A DNA stretch of 61,533 nt from Jejuia rubra (GCF_042684665.1 NZ_JBHULY010000003.1:1-61533), one strand, 5' to 3'; counted from the first letter of the stretch, positions 18,391-27,021 are shown. A program made the numbers and translations. Notes: generated by a model not told the origin, from the letters alone.

Positions 18391-19158
18391 TTAATGTTTT
18401 AAGCCAGAGGCGGATTTAATCTTAAGTTCACCATTGCCTACGGGAATTTCAAACTTTCCGTACACCATAATTTTGTTGGCATCTGCCGTCAGCCATACTA
18501 AATTATCCCTGTTGCCTTTAAGAACGTCAGACTCGTTACTACTTACTGCCAGTTTGTAGCAGGTTTTTTGTCCAATGGCTGTATTGATAGTTTCTTTCCC
18601 CAAATAGGTGATTTGAGCCTTAGTTTCCTTTCGGTCAAAAAGAATTGTAAAGGTCTTTTTGTCTCCAATCTGCATGGTTTCGTAGTCAAATAAGCGAATG
18701 TTGTATAGCGTAGAAACAATGTCTTTAGTGCCTGAATTGATATTTACTGTTTTGTTTTCCACCCAGTTATTTCGTTTGGTCTGCACCGATTTTACAGTTT
18801 TGGTTTTGTGGCTAAAGGTGTATTTCATCGCTTTAGAATAACCGCCCTCGTTAATATCACGTTTATATAAATACGGTGTTAGGGTTTTGGGGTTTACGTA
18901 GCTTTCGTATAAATCCCTAATCTTAAAAAAGTTGTCCCATTTGCTAAACGTAGCCGCTGTGCATTTAAGACGGAGCAAAGTGGCTTTAGAGGTTTTGATA
19001 TTGCTGGTTTCCATGGTCACTTGGGCAATGTCATTCAAAATCCCTGACATATTATAAGATGCAGTGTATACCAGTTTTTCACCTGATGCAATGGCATTGT
19101 TTTGTGCTTGAAGAGCTAATGTGGCCAAAAAGAAGAGCGCCAAAAAAATTCGCTTCAT
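18391..19158 (-). CDS. DUF3108 domain exported protein
   Basis: A 255-residue protein with a signal peptide ending ALQAQ, so periplasmic or outer-membrane associated. The body matches the DUF3108 pattern common in Bacteroidetes: GEKLVYTASYNMSGILNDI near the start, a beta-rich middle (YLYKRDINEGGYSKAMKY) and VWLTADANKIMVYGKFEIPV close to the end. Such proteins are thought to have a lipocalin-like or beta-sheet fold, but their role is not established. It is first in a minus-strand run with the small membrane protein and shares a divergent intergenic region with the stress-protein gene. Confidence 0.8.
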   Translation of the reverse strand: MKRIFLALFFLATLALQAQNNAIASGEKLVYTASYNMSGILNDIAQVTMETSNIKTSKATLLRLKCTAATFSKWDNFFKIRDLYESYVNPKTLTPYLYKRDINEGGYSKAMKYTFSHKTKTVKSVQTKRNNWVENKTVNINSGTKDIVSTLYNIRLFDYETMQIGDKKTFTILFDRKETKAQITYLGKETINTAIGQKTCYKLAVSSNESDVLKGNRDNLVWLTADANKIMVYGKFEIPVGNGELKIKSASGLKH

Positions 19159-19269
19159 AAAACTTGATTTAGAGTTTATAACGAACAGTTAATCATTTAT
19201 TGTGCCGAAAATACGATGCAATATCATTTTCAACTAATATTTTTGTTTCTTTTATTGGCTTGATTTCAA

Positions 19270-19285
19270 TGTGACAATTGTCATA
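19270..19285. promoter_or_regulatory. Crp/Fnr-like binding site
   Basis: TGTGA-N6-TCATA, differing by one base from the CRP consensus TGTGA-N6-TCACA, with the perfect palindrome TGACAATTGTCA at 19272-19283. It lies between the divergent DUF3108 gene and the stress-protein/cytochrome genes. The centre (19277.5) is about 30 bases upstream of a candidate -7 box, the spacing of a class II activator site. Confidence 0.55.
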
Positions 19286-19306
19286 GTTTAAATGTTTGTA
19301 AGGCTC

Positions 19307-19314
19307 TAACTTTA
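19307..19314 (+). promoter_or_regulatory. Candidate -7 box for the universal stress gene
   Basis: TAACTTTA is one base from TAnnTTTG and lies 22 bases before the ATG. Transcription starting about five bases after it would put the Crp/Fnr-like site near -41.5. No -33 TTG is at the usual distance, consistent with activator dependence. Confidence 0.35.
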
Positions 19315-19336
19315 GATACTATCAAATTCTCAGGTC

Positions 19337-20179
19337 ATGAAAGCAATATTACTACCCACGGATTTCTCTAGCAATTCATTGAATGCCATTGAATATGCAG
19401 TTGCAATGTTCCAAGACCAACCTTGTAATTTTTACCTTTTAAATGTGCAAAAAGCTTCATCCTTTATTTCGGACGACATGTTGGTGGTGGATTCTTCGGC
19501 CACTATTTATAAGACTTTGGTGGATGCAGCCAAAAAATCAATTGAAAATATTATAACGACACAGCAACAGAAAAACCCTAACAAAAGGCATCATTTTTTT
19601 TCCATTGTGGATTATGACAATTTTGTTGATGCCATTAATCAAGCAGTGGAAAAACACCAAATCGATTTGATAGTGATGGGTACTAAAGGCGCCACTGGTT
19701 TGGATAGAATACTATTTGGGAGTAATACTGTACATGTGATCAATCGTTGCAAAACGCCCATTTTGGCCATCCCCAAAAACTGTAGGTACGAAGGCTTGCG
19801 CAAAGTGGCATTTACTGCCAATCATATTGCTTTGTATAATAGCGAAACCCTTTTGGCTATGAAGTCGATTTTGAAGAAACACGATGCCAATCTTACTATT
19901 TTACATTTGGCAGATAAGCATAGTATAGCTAGTAAGCAATCCATCAATTTAGCTTTCTTTGATGAACATTTTAGTGATGCCAGACACGAATATATTGATG
20001 CAGAAGATAAAGATATAGTTAGTGCAATTACGGAATATATGTACTTGAACAACTTTAAAATGTTGGGCATGGTAAAAAAACAGCATTCCTTTTTTGAGCG
20101 TTTGCTAAAAACCTACCCCGAAGAGCAGATTGCCTACAATTTTAATTTTCCATTTTTAGTGATGACCAATGTTGAATAA
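19337..20179 (+). CDS. Universal stress protein, tandem Usp domains
   Basis: A 280-residue cytoplasmic protein of two Usp domains. The N-terminal domain (about 1-148) begins MKAILLPTDFSSNSLNAIEY and carries the ATP-loop motif GTKGATGLDRILFGS (G-x2-G-x9-G-S), so it should bind ATP. The C-terminal domain (about 155-280) lacks that glycine pattern and is probably a non-binding copy. Such proteins help survival under energy or oxygen limitation. It begins 52 bases after a Crp/Fnr-like site and is followed after 25 bases by a cytochrome c gene, a pairing that points to redox or oxygen control. Confidence 0.9.
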   Translation: MKAILLPTDFSSNSLNAIEYAVAMFQDQPCNFYLLNVQKASSFISDDMLVVDSSATIYKTLVDAAKKSIENIITTQQQKNPNKRHHFFSIVDYDNFVDAINQAVEKHQIDLIVMGTKGATGLDRILFGSNTVHVINRCKTPILAIPKNCRYEGLRKVAFTANHIALYNSETLLAMKSILKKHDANLTILHLADKHSIASKQSINLAFFDEHFSDARHEYIDAEDKDIVSAITEYMYLNNFKMLGMVKKQHSFFERLLKTYPEEQIAYNFNFPFLVMTNVE

Positions 20180-20204
20180 TGTAAATTACCTAAATCTATA
20201 AACA

Positions 20205-20672
20205 ATGAAATTCACCATTTTTTTTATCAGTATTTTGGTTCTTTTCAATTGCAAAGAATCGAAAAAACAAACGTATGAACCAACTGCAGTAGTCCATCAA
20301 CAGGAAATTCAAGATCACCAGGGAGAGAAGCTAATGAAAATGTATTGCTATGCCTGCCATGATGCCACAACGCCCGAAGACAAACGTTTGGCGCCGCCAA
20401 TGGTAGCCATAAAAAGGCGTTATATCACAAAAAACACCCGAAAGGAAGACTTTGTAAAGGATATGCAGAACTGGGTTAAAAACCCAAGTGAAGAAAAAGC
20501 CAAAATGTATGGAGCCGTTCAACGCTTTGGTATTATGGTAAAGATGGGATATGCCTATGAGGATATCAAAGCCATTGCCGAATATATGTATGACCACGAA
20601 TTGGAAAAACCAGATTGGTTTGAAGAGCATTACCAGAGGGGGATGGGCAGGTGCAAAAAGAGCAATCCATAA
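20205..20672 (+). CDS. Small c-type cytochrome lipoprotein
   Basis: A 155-residue mono-haem cytochrome c. The haem motif CYACH lies at 48-52 with Met residues in the later part (MVKMGYAYED) as candidate sixth ligand. A lipoprotein signal ends ILVLFNC, so it should be anchored in the periplasm. The region from MKMYCYACHDA to IAEYMYDHELE has the usual class I cytochrome helix pattern. It probably carries electrons to a terminal oxidase or peroxidase; none is encoded nearby. It is likely co-transcribed with the stress protein. Confidence 0.85.
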   Translation: MKFTIFFISILVLFNCKESKKQTYEPTAVVHQQEIQDHQGEKLMKMYCYACHDATTPEDKRLAPPMVAIKRRYITKNTRKEDFVKDMQNWVKNPSEEKAKMYGAVQRFGIMVKMGYAYEDIKAIAEYMYDHELEKPDWFEEHYQRGMGRCKKSNP

Positions 20673-20750
20673 AAAGTATTGAAATTTTTTCCAGCTTGTA
20701 ACATTTTTGGAATTGGTGCGTCAAATAGGTGTCAATCAAAAACAACCATC

Positions 20751-21089
20751 ATGAGACAAGATAATCAACTAATAGTTATTACCCATTTAAGCCAACTGAT
20801 TTCATTGGTCACCGGTTTCGGCAGTTTAATCGTGCCGCTAATTTTGTGGGTCACCCAAAAAGAAAAAGTATATCAAATGGACGCACACGGTAAAAACATT
20901 TTAAACTTCCAGTTAAGTTTAATTGTGTACTGCCTGTTGTGTATCCCGCTTATCCTTTTGTTCGGCCTCGGCCTACTGGGTTTTGTAGTGCTGGGCATTA
21001 TTTCAGTAGTGTTTCCTATAATCAATGCCATAAAAGCCAGTAATGGCGATACCCCAACATATCCACTGTCCATCAATTTTATAAACTAA
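20751..21089 (+). CDS. DUF4870 family membrane protein
   Basis: A 112-residue protein with the DUF4870 pattern: an N-terminal membrane helix (LSQLISLVTGFGSLIVPLIL), the segment WVTQKEKVYQMDAHGKNILN, and two further helices ending with PIINAIKASNGD. The frame is open from 20679, but the ATG at 20751 gives the usual family N-terminus (MRQDNQLIVITHLSQL) and was chosen. Function unknown. A hairpin terminator follows at about 21169. Confidence 0.82.
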   Translation: MRQDNQLIVITHLSQLISLVTGFGSLIVPLILWVTQKEKVYQMDAHGKNILNFQLSLIVYCLLCIPLILLFGLGLLGFVVLGIISVVFPIINAIKASNGDTPTYPLSINFIN

Positions 21090-21168
21090 TGGATAGTCAC
21101 TAAAAATTAAAAACAGTCTTTATCTCTTAATTTTATTAGTTAGTTTTGTTAGTATGAGATAAAATAGG

Positions 21169-21195
21169 ACGCTCGCCTTTGGTGGGCGTTTTTAG
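21169..21195 (+). terminator. Rho-independent terminator after the DUF4870 gene
   Basis: acgctcgcc and ggtgggcgt form a nine-pair stem with two G-U pairs and a TTT loop, followed by ttttagtttt. Confidence 0.7.
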
Positions 21196-21207
21196 TTTTC
21201 AATATTT

Positions 21208-21324
21208 GGGCGTTACCCTATCGGGTCGGGCTTTTCGTTCCAATTCCTCGCGCCCTTTTAATGGGGCGCTGTGGGTTTTCCTTTGTGGTTGCTGAGCCTG
21301 TCGAAGTACAATCCCTAACGCGGG
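21208..21324. repeat. Interspersed flavobacterial repeat element (REP-like)
   Basis: Begins GGGCGTTACCC and ends CAATCCCTAACGCGGG, with GGTCGGGCTTTTCGTTCC inside. From memory these blocks recur between genes in many Flavobacteriia. It contains a perfect hairpin GCGCCC-N8-GGGCGC (21251-21270) and, inside it, GCTGAGCCTGTCGAAG, another common flavobacterial intergenic word. An apparent minus-strand ORF across it is an artefact of this repeat. Confidence 0.5.
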
Positions 21325-21325
21325 T

Positions 21326-21427
21326 TTATTTGCCAACATCTGCTTGTGGCCCGAAAGCAGTGTCTTCTTGCAAATCAATAGGCTGATACTTTTCACGCAA
21401 GTATAATCCGGGATGATGATGTGGCAT
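21326..21427 (-). CDS. Possible small protein of 33 residues
   Basis: An open frame from ATG 21427 to TAA 21326, beginning MPHHHPGLYLREKYQ and ending FGPQADVGK. An AAGGA-like ribosome site (ttaaggatag) lies about six bases before the ATG. It follows the 48-residue membrane-protein ORF by 38 bases on the same strand. It has no hydrophobic segment and a His-rich start. I do not recognise it. The stop falls at the edge of the repeat element, so the frame could be a longer gene cut by the repeat. Confidence 0.4.
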   Translation of the reverse strand: MPHHHPGLYLREKYQPIDLQEDTAFGPQADVGK

Positions 21428-21465
21428 ATCTATCCTTAAGTTAATTAGGTAAAAGTATCTTAATT

Positions 21466-21612
21466 CTATTTTTTTGGGCCGTTCACCAATTTATAGATAA
21501 AAAACAACGGGATCAAGGTAAGAAATCCCCAAGTGTTTTTAGCAACGCTATAAATGATGATGCCTGCAAAAAATCCAATTAGGAAGGCATTGATTATTTT
21601 GGTTCTTTTCAT
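21466..21612 (-). CDS. Small membrane protein of 48 residues
   Basis: An open frame from ATG 21612 to TAG 21466-21468. It has two hydrophobic segments, KIINAFLIGFFAGIIIYSVA and WGFLTLIPLFFIYKLV, separated by the turn KNTWG, and a basic end (NGPKK). The pattern of a two-helix hairpin with a central N-T-W-G resembles small conserved membrane proteins I have seen in Flavobacteriia, but I cannot name a family. It is transcribed divergently from the DUF4412 gene, 114 bases away. Confidence 0.65.
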   Translation of the reverse strand: MKRTKIINAFLIGFFAGIIIYSVAKNTWGFLTLIPLFFIYKLVNGPKK

Positions 21613-21726
21613 TTTCTATTTACGCAAAGTACTGCAAGTAAATTACTTCATACGACGAATATTTACAACAAATGAAATATTTATTTTAGTATCTTTCTGA
21701 TAATGAAAATATTATAGCTATTCATC

Positions 21727-22659
21727 ATGAAAACAATACAAAAATTAAACGCGAAATCATTTTTAAATCGCACATCATCAAAGTTGTCCGTAAAGTTTTT
21801 GGCAACACTCTTTTTATTAGGTTTAACCGCCTTTATGCCAAGCACTGAAACGGCATCAAAAGTAGTTTTGATGCCTGGGGTAGTATTTGAAATAGAGGTA
21901 AAGGATCACGAACAAGCACCGCCAAAGGTTGATGTTATGGAGGCGTCCATTGGAGGGGAAAATTTAAAAATCGGAATTCCTGCAGGGGCCGATGGCAGAG
22001 GCAAGGGGCAAATGATTTTTCGTGGCGATAGAGGGAAAAATGGCGAAATGATTATTGTGGACGACGATTCTAAAGGCTACTATGTAATGGACGATGCTAC
22101 ATTAGAGTCCATTATGGGAGGCATGGATCAGTCCAAAAAAATGATGAAGGAAGCCATGAAGGGCCTGACCAAGGAACAACACGATATGATAGAAAAAATG
22201 CAGAAGGAGCATGGCACTACAATTCCGGGAATGACACCGTCCGTAACCAAACCCGAATTGACCAAAACTGGCGAAAAAGGCACCAAAATGGGATATCCTT
22301 GCGTGAAATATGAGGTGCATATAAATGGTAAGAAAACGAGAGAAATGTGGGTTACCCAATGGAATAATATTGATGGAGGTGACGAGGCTCGGCAGGTATT
22401 TGAGGCCATGAGTGCATTTTATGAAAGATTAAAGGATAACTTCAGCGATATGCCTGGAGGCCAGGGTGGATTTGAAGACATAAATTTCATGAACGATTTG
22501 GACGGTTTCCCCGTAGTTACGCGGGAATTTGATGAAGATACAGGTTCACTAGAAGGTGAATCTACACTAAGAAGCGCCAGTCGCAGATCTCTCGACCCGG
22601 CCGATTTTGAGCCACCTTCAGGCTACAAAAGGCAGGAAATGTTTTCTGGCCGTAATTAA
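21727..22659 (+). CDS. DUF4412 domain exported protein
   Basis: A 310-residue protein with an N-terminal export helix (LSVKFLATLFLLGLTAFMP). The body has the features of DUF4412: beta-rich start, DDDSKGYYVMDDATLESIMG, then a Met- and Gly-rich linker (GMDQSKKMMKEAMKGLTKEQ), and the C-terminal VKYEVHINGKKTREMWVTQW with WNNIDGG. These proteins are periplasmic with unknown role. The Met-rich linker (MMKEAMK, MIEKMQ) might bind metal but that is a guess. Single-gene unit. Confidence 0.75.
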   Translation: MKTIQKLNAKSFLNRTSSKLSVKFLATLFLLGLTAFMPSTETASKVVLMPGVVFEIEVKDHEQAPPKVDVMEASIGGENLKIGIPAGADGRGKGQMIFRGDRGKNGEMIIVDDDSKGYYVMDDATLESIMGGMDQSKKMMKEAMKGLTKEQHDMIEKMQKEHGTTIPGMTPSVTKPELTKTGEKGTKMGYPCVKYEVHINGKKTREMWVTQWNNIDGGDEARQVFEAMSAFYERLKDNFSDMPGGQGGFEDINFMNDLDGFPVVTREFDEDTGSLEGESTLRSASRRSLDPADFEPPSGYKRQEMFSGRN

Positions 22660-22862
22660 TGTCAGCACAGCGAAATTTAACAGTCTGGCTAAAGTATAGA
22701 GGCGGGATAGAATTGTATTGCCGCCTTATTCCATATGACCTTTTTAGTAAGGCTTTTTGACGAGTAATGGGTTGCCTTTTTCAGGATGGCTCAAGCCTGA
22801 GCGCCAACTTCAATTTAGTAAATGTTTCAATGCTTTTGCCCTATAGCCCAGGTTCTCGATTA

Positions 22863-23846
22863 TTAGTAAATACCTCTAATATTAACATGGATTTTTTCAT
22901 GATAAAATTCCTCTAATCGATGCATCAGCTGGTCAGAAAGTGACGGCAAATTACTGGCTTTTGAATTTTGTACGACCTGTTTTGATGAGCTTGCTCCGGG
23001 AATAACGGTTGTTACCGCTTTATGGTCCAATATCCAACGTAAAGACATTTCTGCCAATGATAAATTTTCAGGACAAAAGGTCTTTAATTCATCAGACAGT
23101 TGTACCCCAATTTGGAACGGAAGTCCGGCAAAGGTTTCGCCTACATTAAAGGCTTCTCCATCTCGGTTGAAATTTCGATGATCAGTTTCGGCGAACTGTG
23201 TTTGGGTTGTAAATTTACCAGAAAGTAATCCACTAGCCATTGGTAAGCGAACAATAATTCCAACACCTTTTTCATAGGCATGAGGCAACAATTCATGGGT
23301 CAATTTTTGCCTGAAAATATTATAAATCACTTGAAGTGATTGAATTCCCTCTTGTTCAAGGCAAATTAATCCTTGCTCAACGCTCTCCACGCTAGCTCCA
23401 AAATGAAGAATTTTACCTTCTTTTTTCAAGGTTCTTAGCCAATTAAAAATGGCACCTTTTTTTAACTCCTCTATTGGTATGCAATGTAGCTGCAACAGGT
23501 CAATACAGTCTTTATAGAGGCGTTTTCGAGAAGCATCCACAGAATCCCTAAGTGCTCGCTCGCTATAATTGTTTGGAAATACATTGGCACTGCGCCCAAA
23601 CTTTGTTGCAATTTTTACGTCGGCCTTCGATTCTTTAAAAAATTCTCCTATTAATTTTTCACTTCTTCCATCTCCATAAACATCAGCAGTATCAAAAAAA
23701 TTAATGCCATTAGTAACAGCTTTATCAAGAATTTGACGTGCCTGTTTTTTATTGATTTTATTGCCCCAATCGCCACCCAATTGCCAGCACCCTAGCCCTA
23801 TTTCACTTATTTGAAACCCGTTACGCCCTAACTGCCTTTCCTTCAT
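22863..23846 (-). CDS. Aldo/keto reductase
   Basis: A 327-residue NADPH-dependent oxidoreductase with the TIM-barrel AKR pattern. The catalytic tetrad is visible: Asp in NFFDTADVYGDGRSE, Tyr five residues later, Lys in KIATKFGRS and His in DLLQLHCIP. The cofactor-binding end is AVTTVIPGASSSKQV. The family reduces carbonyls of sugars or aldehydes; the substrate here is unknown. The frame is open for 12 codons further upstream, but the ATG at 23846 gives the standard start MKERQLGRNGFQISEIGLGC. Flanked by genes facing other ways, it is probably transcribed alone. Confidence 0.9.
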   Translation of the reverse strand: MKERQLGRNGFQISEIGLGCWQLGGDWGNKINKKQARQILDKAVTNGINFFDTADVYGDGRSEKLIGEFFKESKADVKIATKFGRSANVFPNNYSERALRDSVDASRKRLYKDCIDLLQLHCIPIEELKKGAIFNWLRTLKKEGKILHFGASVESVEQGLICLEQEGIQSLQVIYNIFRQKLTHELLPHAYEKGVGIIVRLPMASGLLSGKFTTQTQFAETDHRNFNRDGEAFNVGETFAGLPFQIGVQLSDELKTFCPENLSLAEMSLRWILDHKAVTTVIPGASSSKQVVQNSKASNLPSLSDQLMHRLEEFYHEKIHVNIRGIY

Positions 23847-24067
23847 TGTTTTGTGATTTTTGATGTGTTTAAATACGTGCATAGCCTTGGATTGTGGCTA
23901 TACAGCTGCTGTTTAATCCCTTACATTTGCAATGTATTATTTTTCATAAAGAATTCCAAGGTGGTTGATGGTCGTTTATGGAGAATTGTAAATTCCATCT
24001 ACTTTATTAGAGAGGGCAATTTAACCTGACATTGGGGCCTGTACCTTAACCGTAAAGTTTTTTGGCT

Positions 24068-24106
24068 CAAAAAAAAACAGCAACCAGGGATGGTTGCTGT
24101 TTTCAT
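24068..24106 (-). terminator. Terminator after dnaN
   Basis: Perfect nine-base stem ACAGCAACC/GGTTGCTGT at 24077-24100 with a six-base loop; on the minus strand a long T-run follows. Confidence 0.85.
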
Positions 24107-24137
24107 TTTTTGTAATTCCCATTTCAATGCGAACGCT

Positions 24138-25256
24138 TTAATTATTCAACATCACGGGCATCACCAACATCGTAATCTGCTCCCCATCATCCAAACCATC
24201 CACGGGTGTTAAAATACCGGCACGGTTAGGCATACTCATTTCCAAACTGACGTCATCTGAACTTAAATTGCCCAGCATTTCGGTTAAAAAGCGGGAGTTA
24301 AATCCTATCTGCATATCATCACCTTGGTAATCACAGGTTAAACGCTCTTCGGCTTTGTTACTGTAATCCACATCCTCGGCGGAGATGTTTAATTCTGCAC
24401 CTGCGATTTTCAAACGTATTTGATGGGTCGTTTTATTTGAGAAAATACTAACACGACGTACGGAATTCAAAAATTGATTTCTGTCAATCGAAAGCTTATT
24501 AGGGTTTTCCTTAGGGATAACAGCCTCATAATTTGGATATTTCCCATCAATCAAACGGCAAATCAATTCAGAGTTTTCAAAAGTAAATTTCGCGTTGGAG
24601 TCGTTATACTCAATCGTCACTTCGTCCTCACTGCCTGCTAAAATACCCTTCAACAAATTCAAAGGTTTTTTCGGCATGATAAATTCGGCAACTTGGCTGG
24701 CATTTACGTCCTCTCTGGTGTATTTTACCAATTTATGGGCATCTGTAGCCACAAAAGTCAAACCTTCCGTAGAAAATTGAAAAAACACACCGCTCATTAC
24801 CGGTCGTAAATCGTCATTTCCTGCGGCAAAAATGGTTTTGCTGATAGCCGTGGCCAAAATGTCTCCTAAAATCACAGTTTTACTTGGGTCTTCTAAAGCC
24901 ACAGCTTTCGGAAATTCCTCACCACTCGCATAGGCCAAGGCATATTTTCCATGGTTGGAGCTGATTTCAACCGTGTTGTTGTCCTCAACCACAAACGTCA
25001 AGGGTTGCTCCGGAAAGGTTTTTAAGGTATCAAGCAACAAACGCGCAGGAATAGCCACACTGCCTTCACTGTCGCTTTCCACGTCTAGGGTGGAGGACAT
25101 GGTGGTTTCCAAGTCGCTAGCGGAAACCGTAAGTTTGGAGTTGTCCAATTCAAACAAAAAGTTGTCCAAAATAGGTAATGTGTTTGAACTGTTGATCACA
25201 CCGCCCAAAACCTGTAATTGCTTTAACAAATAAGTACTTGATACTATAAATTTCAT
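24138..25256 (-). CDS. dnaN: DNA polymerase III sliding clamp (beta subunit)
   Basis: The 372-residue processivity clamp that encircles DNA and tethers the replicative polymerase and mismatch-repair proteins. All three clamp domains are present, beginning MKFIVSSTYLLKQLQVLGGV, with GKYPNYEAVIPKENP in the second/third domain junction and the C-terminal MLVMPVMLNN that lines the hydrophobic partner pocket. Length normal. It is the last gene of a minus-strand group after gldG (85 bases away) and has its own candidate -7 box, followed by a strong terminator. Here dnaN is not next to dnaA. Confidence 0.97.
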   Translation of the reverse strand: MKFIVSSTYLLKQLQVLGGVINSSNTLPILDNFLFELDNSKLTVSASDLETTMSSTLDVESDSEGSVAIPARLLLDTLKTFPEQPLTFVVEDNNTVEISSNHGKYALAYASGEEFPKAVALEDPSKTVILGDILATAISKTIFAAGNDDLRPVMSGVFFQFSTEGLTFVATDAHKLVKYTREDVNASQVAEFIMPKKPLNLLKGILAGSEDEVTIEYNDSNAKFTFENSELICRLIDGKYPNYEAVIPKENPNKLSIDRNQFLNSVRRVSIFSNKTTHQIRLKIAGAELNISAEDVDYSNKAEERLTCDYQGDDMQIGFNSRFLTEMLGNLSSDDVSLEMSMPNRAGILTPVDGLDDGEQITMLVMPVMLNN

Positions 25257-25294
25257 TATAAATAAATGCGTTTAGTTTTGAAAATCGCTATCTA

Positions 25295-25302
25295 CAAATA
25301 TA
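25295..25302 (-). promoter_or_regulatory. Candidate -7 box for dnaN
   Basis: On the minus strand TATATTTG matches TAnnTTTG exactly, 38 bases before the dnaN ATG, in the gldG-dnaN gap. No TTG lies at the standard -33 distance. Confidence 0.45.
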
Positions 25303-25341
25303 TCCCAATCGGTCAATATTAGGAAAGAAACTTATCAACAG

Positions 25342-27021
25342 TTAGGCAGCGTATTTTTTCTTTCTGAAGTAGTTGAAAGCGAACCCGAAAAGGGCCAGCA
25401 AAGCTATTGGTAGTCCAATGTTTAGGAGCCTCCAGTACGTTTTTTCAGAGGCGATTTTTTCCTGATTTAGAAAGGCAACTTCAATTTCCTTGGAACGAAT
25501 GTTTATAAGTCCATTATCATCTAAAAGGTAATTCACCGCATTAAGCAGAAATTCTTTGTTGCCGTATTGTTTTCCAGTCCATCTATCAAAGCCAAGTTCC
25601 TGTGGTTGATTGCGCACCACATCGTTTTTAATCAGGTCGCCATCAGCAATTAAGATCATTTTGGTATCTGCACTTTTGTCTCTGCCATTCTCAATTTTGA
25701 AGGGTTTTACAATGTTTGTAAAGGCTGATTTAAATTCACCTTCCAATAGTACAGCAAGTGTTTGGGTTTCGTTTTTAAAGGTTTTAGGGTCGATGGGTTT
25801 GGTCACTAAATCCAAACTAATTTCCCGAGGTGTGCCTTCAGCCCTTGAAATAGGTGCTGTTTCTAAAAGAATGGTCTTTTTTGTGTTGTTTTTAAGTGTA
25901 TCAATTGCATTTGCAAAATCAAAACGTACCAAATTTAAATTATTTGTAATGGGGTGGTTGTTTCCGGAATTTGCCAATGGCGAATACGGCCATTGTAAAT
26001 GCTGAAATTGCGAATCACTACCGCCACCAATGGCCAGGGTGATAGGCGCAGAATAGGGCGTGGTAGCCATGACTGGATTTATGCGCACACCATAATTGAA
26101 GAAAAAATCCGTGAGGTTTAAATCTCTGGCGACTGCATAGTTTTTACCGGCATCGTTATAAAGGCTGTCCTTTTCTATGGCCACGGCATCGATTAGCCAA
26201 AGGCTTTTCCCTCCATGCATGGTGTATTGATCTAAAGTAAATTTTTCTTCTTCGGAAAAGGCCTCTGTGGGTTTACAGGAAATGAGGAGGTCAAATTCTG
26301 ATAGCTCCTTCAAAGTTTTTTGAGGATTGGAGCCAACGCTATCCAAGGTGAAAGGTGCTATAAAATAGTATTCTCCCAAAGTTTTGGCAAAGTCGGCAAT
26401 GTATTTGTCATCCAGTTGTGCATTCCCTTTTAACACTGCAATTTTCTTGGCTTTTGAAGTAAGCAATTTTTTAAATCCATCGGCAAAGGCATATTCCAAA
26501 TGTTGCACCGAGTTGCTAACCAGTTCTTGCTGAGATAATCCAATTTTGGTTTTTACCAAAGGAATAATTACAGTCTGATTATTGTAGCTTGCCAAAGCCC
26601 ATGGAAAGATAACTTCCCGCGAGGATTTTCCATTTTCTTTTACTTCCAACTGCATGGGAATCAATCCTCTTTGGGTCATCACCTGAATGGTTTGTTGCCT
26701 TGAATTTTCATCCTCTAATGGGTTGATAAAGTCAAAAATAATATTGGAGTTAACATCCGCAAACTCTTCAAGTATTTGGCGTGTTTCATTTTGAAGCCGT
26801 CTGAATTCCGATGGGAATTCTTCGCCTTTTAAAAACACATCAATTACAAGGGGTGATTCGGCCAGGTTTGCAATTTCTTTTGCAGAAGTGCTTAGGGTAT
26901 AACGTTGGTCTTTGGTAAGATCGAAACGCTTGTAAAACTGATGTCCCATAAAATTTACCATCAATACTACAATACCCGCAATGCCAATATGTTTTATCAA
27001 TTTACTCAAGCTTTTTTTCAA
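25342..27021 (-). CDS. gldG: Gliding-motility ABC transporter accessory protein GldG
   Basis: A 559-residue membrane-anchored periplasmic component of the GldA-GldF-GldG ABC transporter required for gliding in Flavobacterium. An N-terminal membrane helix (IAGIVVLMVNFMGHQFYKR) precedes a large DUF4350/GldG-type soluble region (FDLTKDQRYTLS, YTMHGGKSLWLIDAV), and the protein ends with a second helix (LLNIGLPIALLALFGFAFNY) and a basic tail RKKK. Its first 20 bases overlap the end of the upstream ORF, which is unusual because gldG normally follows gldF directly. Confidence 0.93.
   Translation of the reverse strand: MKKSLSKLIKHIGIAGIVVLMVNFMGHQFYKRFDLTKDQRYTLSTSAKEIANLAESPLVIDVFLKGEEFPSEFRRLQNETRQILEEFADVNSNIIFDFINPLEDENSRQQTIQVMTQRGLIPMQLEVKENGKSSREVIFPWALASYNNQTVIIPLVKTKIGLSQQELVSNSVQHLEYAFADGFKKLLTSKAKKIAVLKGNAQLDDKYIADFAKTLGEYYFIAPFTLDSVGSNPQKTLKELSEFDLLISCKPTEAFSEEEKFTLDQYTMHGGKSLWLIDAVAIEKDSLYNDAGKNYAVARDLNLTDFFFNYGVRINPVMATTPYSAPITLAIGGGSDSQFQHLQWPYSPLANSGNNHPITNNLNLVRFDFANAIDTLKNNTKKTILLETAPISRAEGTPREISLDLVTKPIDPKTFKNETQTLAVLLEGEFKSAFTNIVKPFKIENGRDKSADTKMILIADGDLIKNDVVRNQPQELGFDRWTGKQYGNKEFLLNAVNYLLDDNGLINIRSKEIEVAFLNQEKIASEKTYWRLLNIGLPIALLALFGFAFNYFRKKKYAA

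Noticed and set aside
21199..21396. 65-residue minus-strand ORF
   Set aside because: It runs through the REP-like element and overlaps a better small frame with a ribosome site.
22700..22860. Hairpin aggcgg...ccgcct after the DUF4412 gene as a terminator
   Set aside because: Six-base stem with a long loop and no T-run after it; too weak to call.
23881..23901. Inverted repeat ATAGCC-N9-GGCTAT upstream of the aldo/keto reductase
   Set aside because: Short arms and no related regulator nearby; could be chance.
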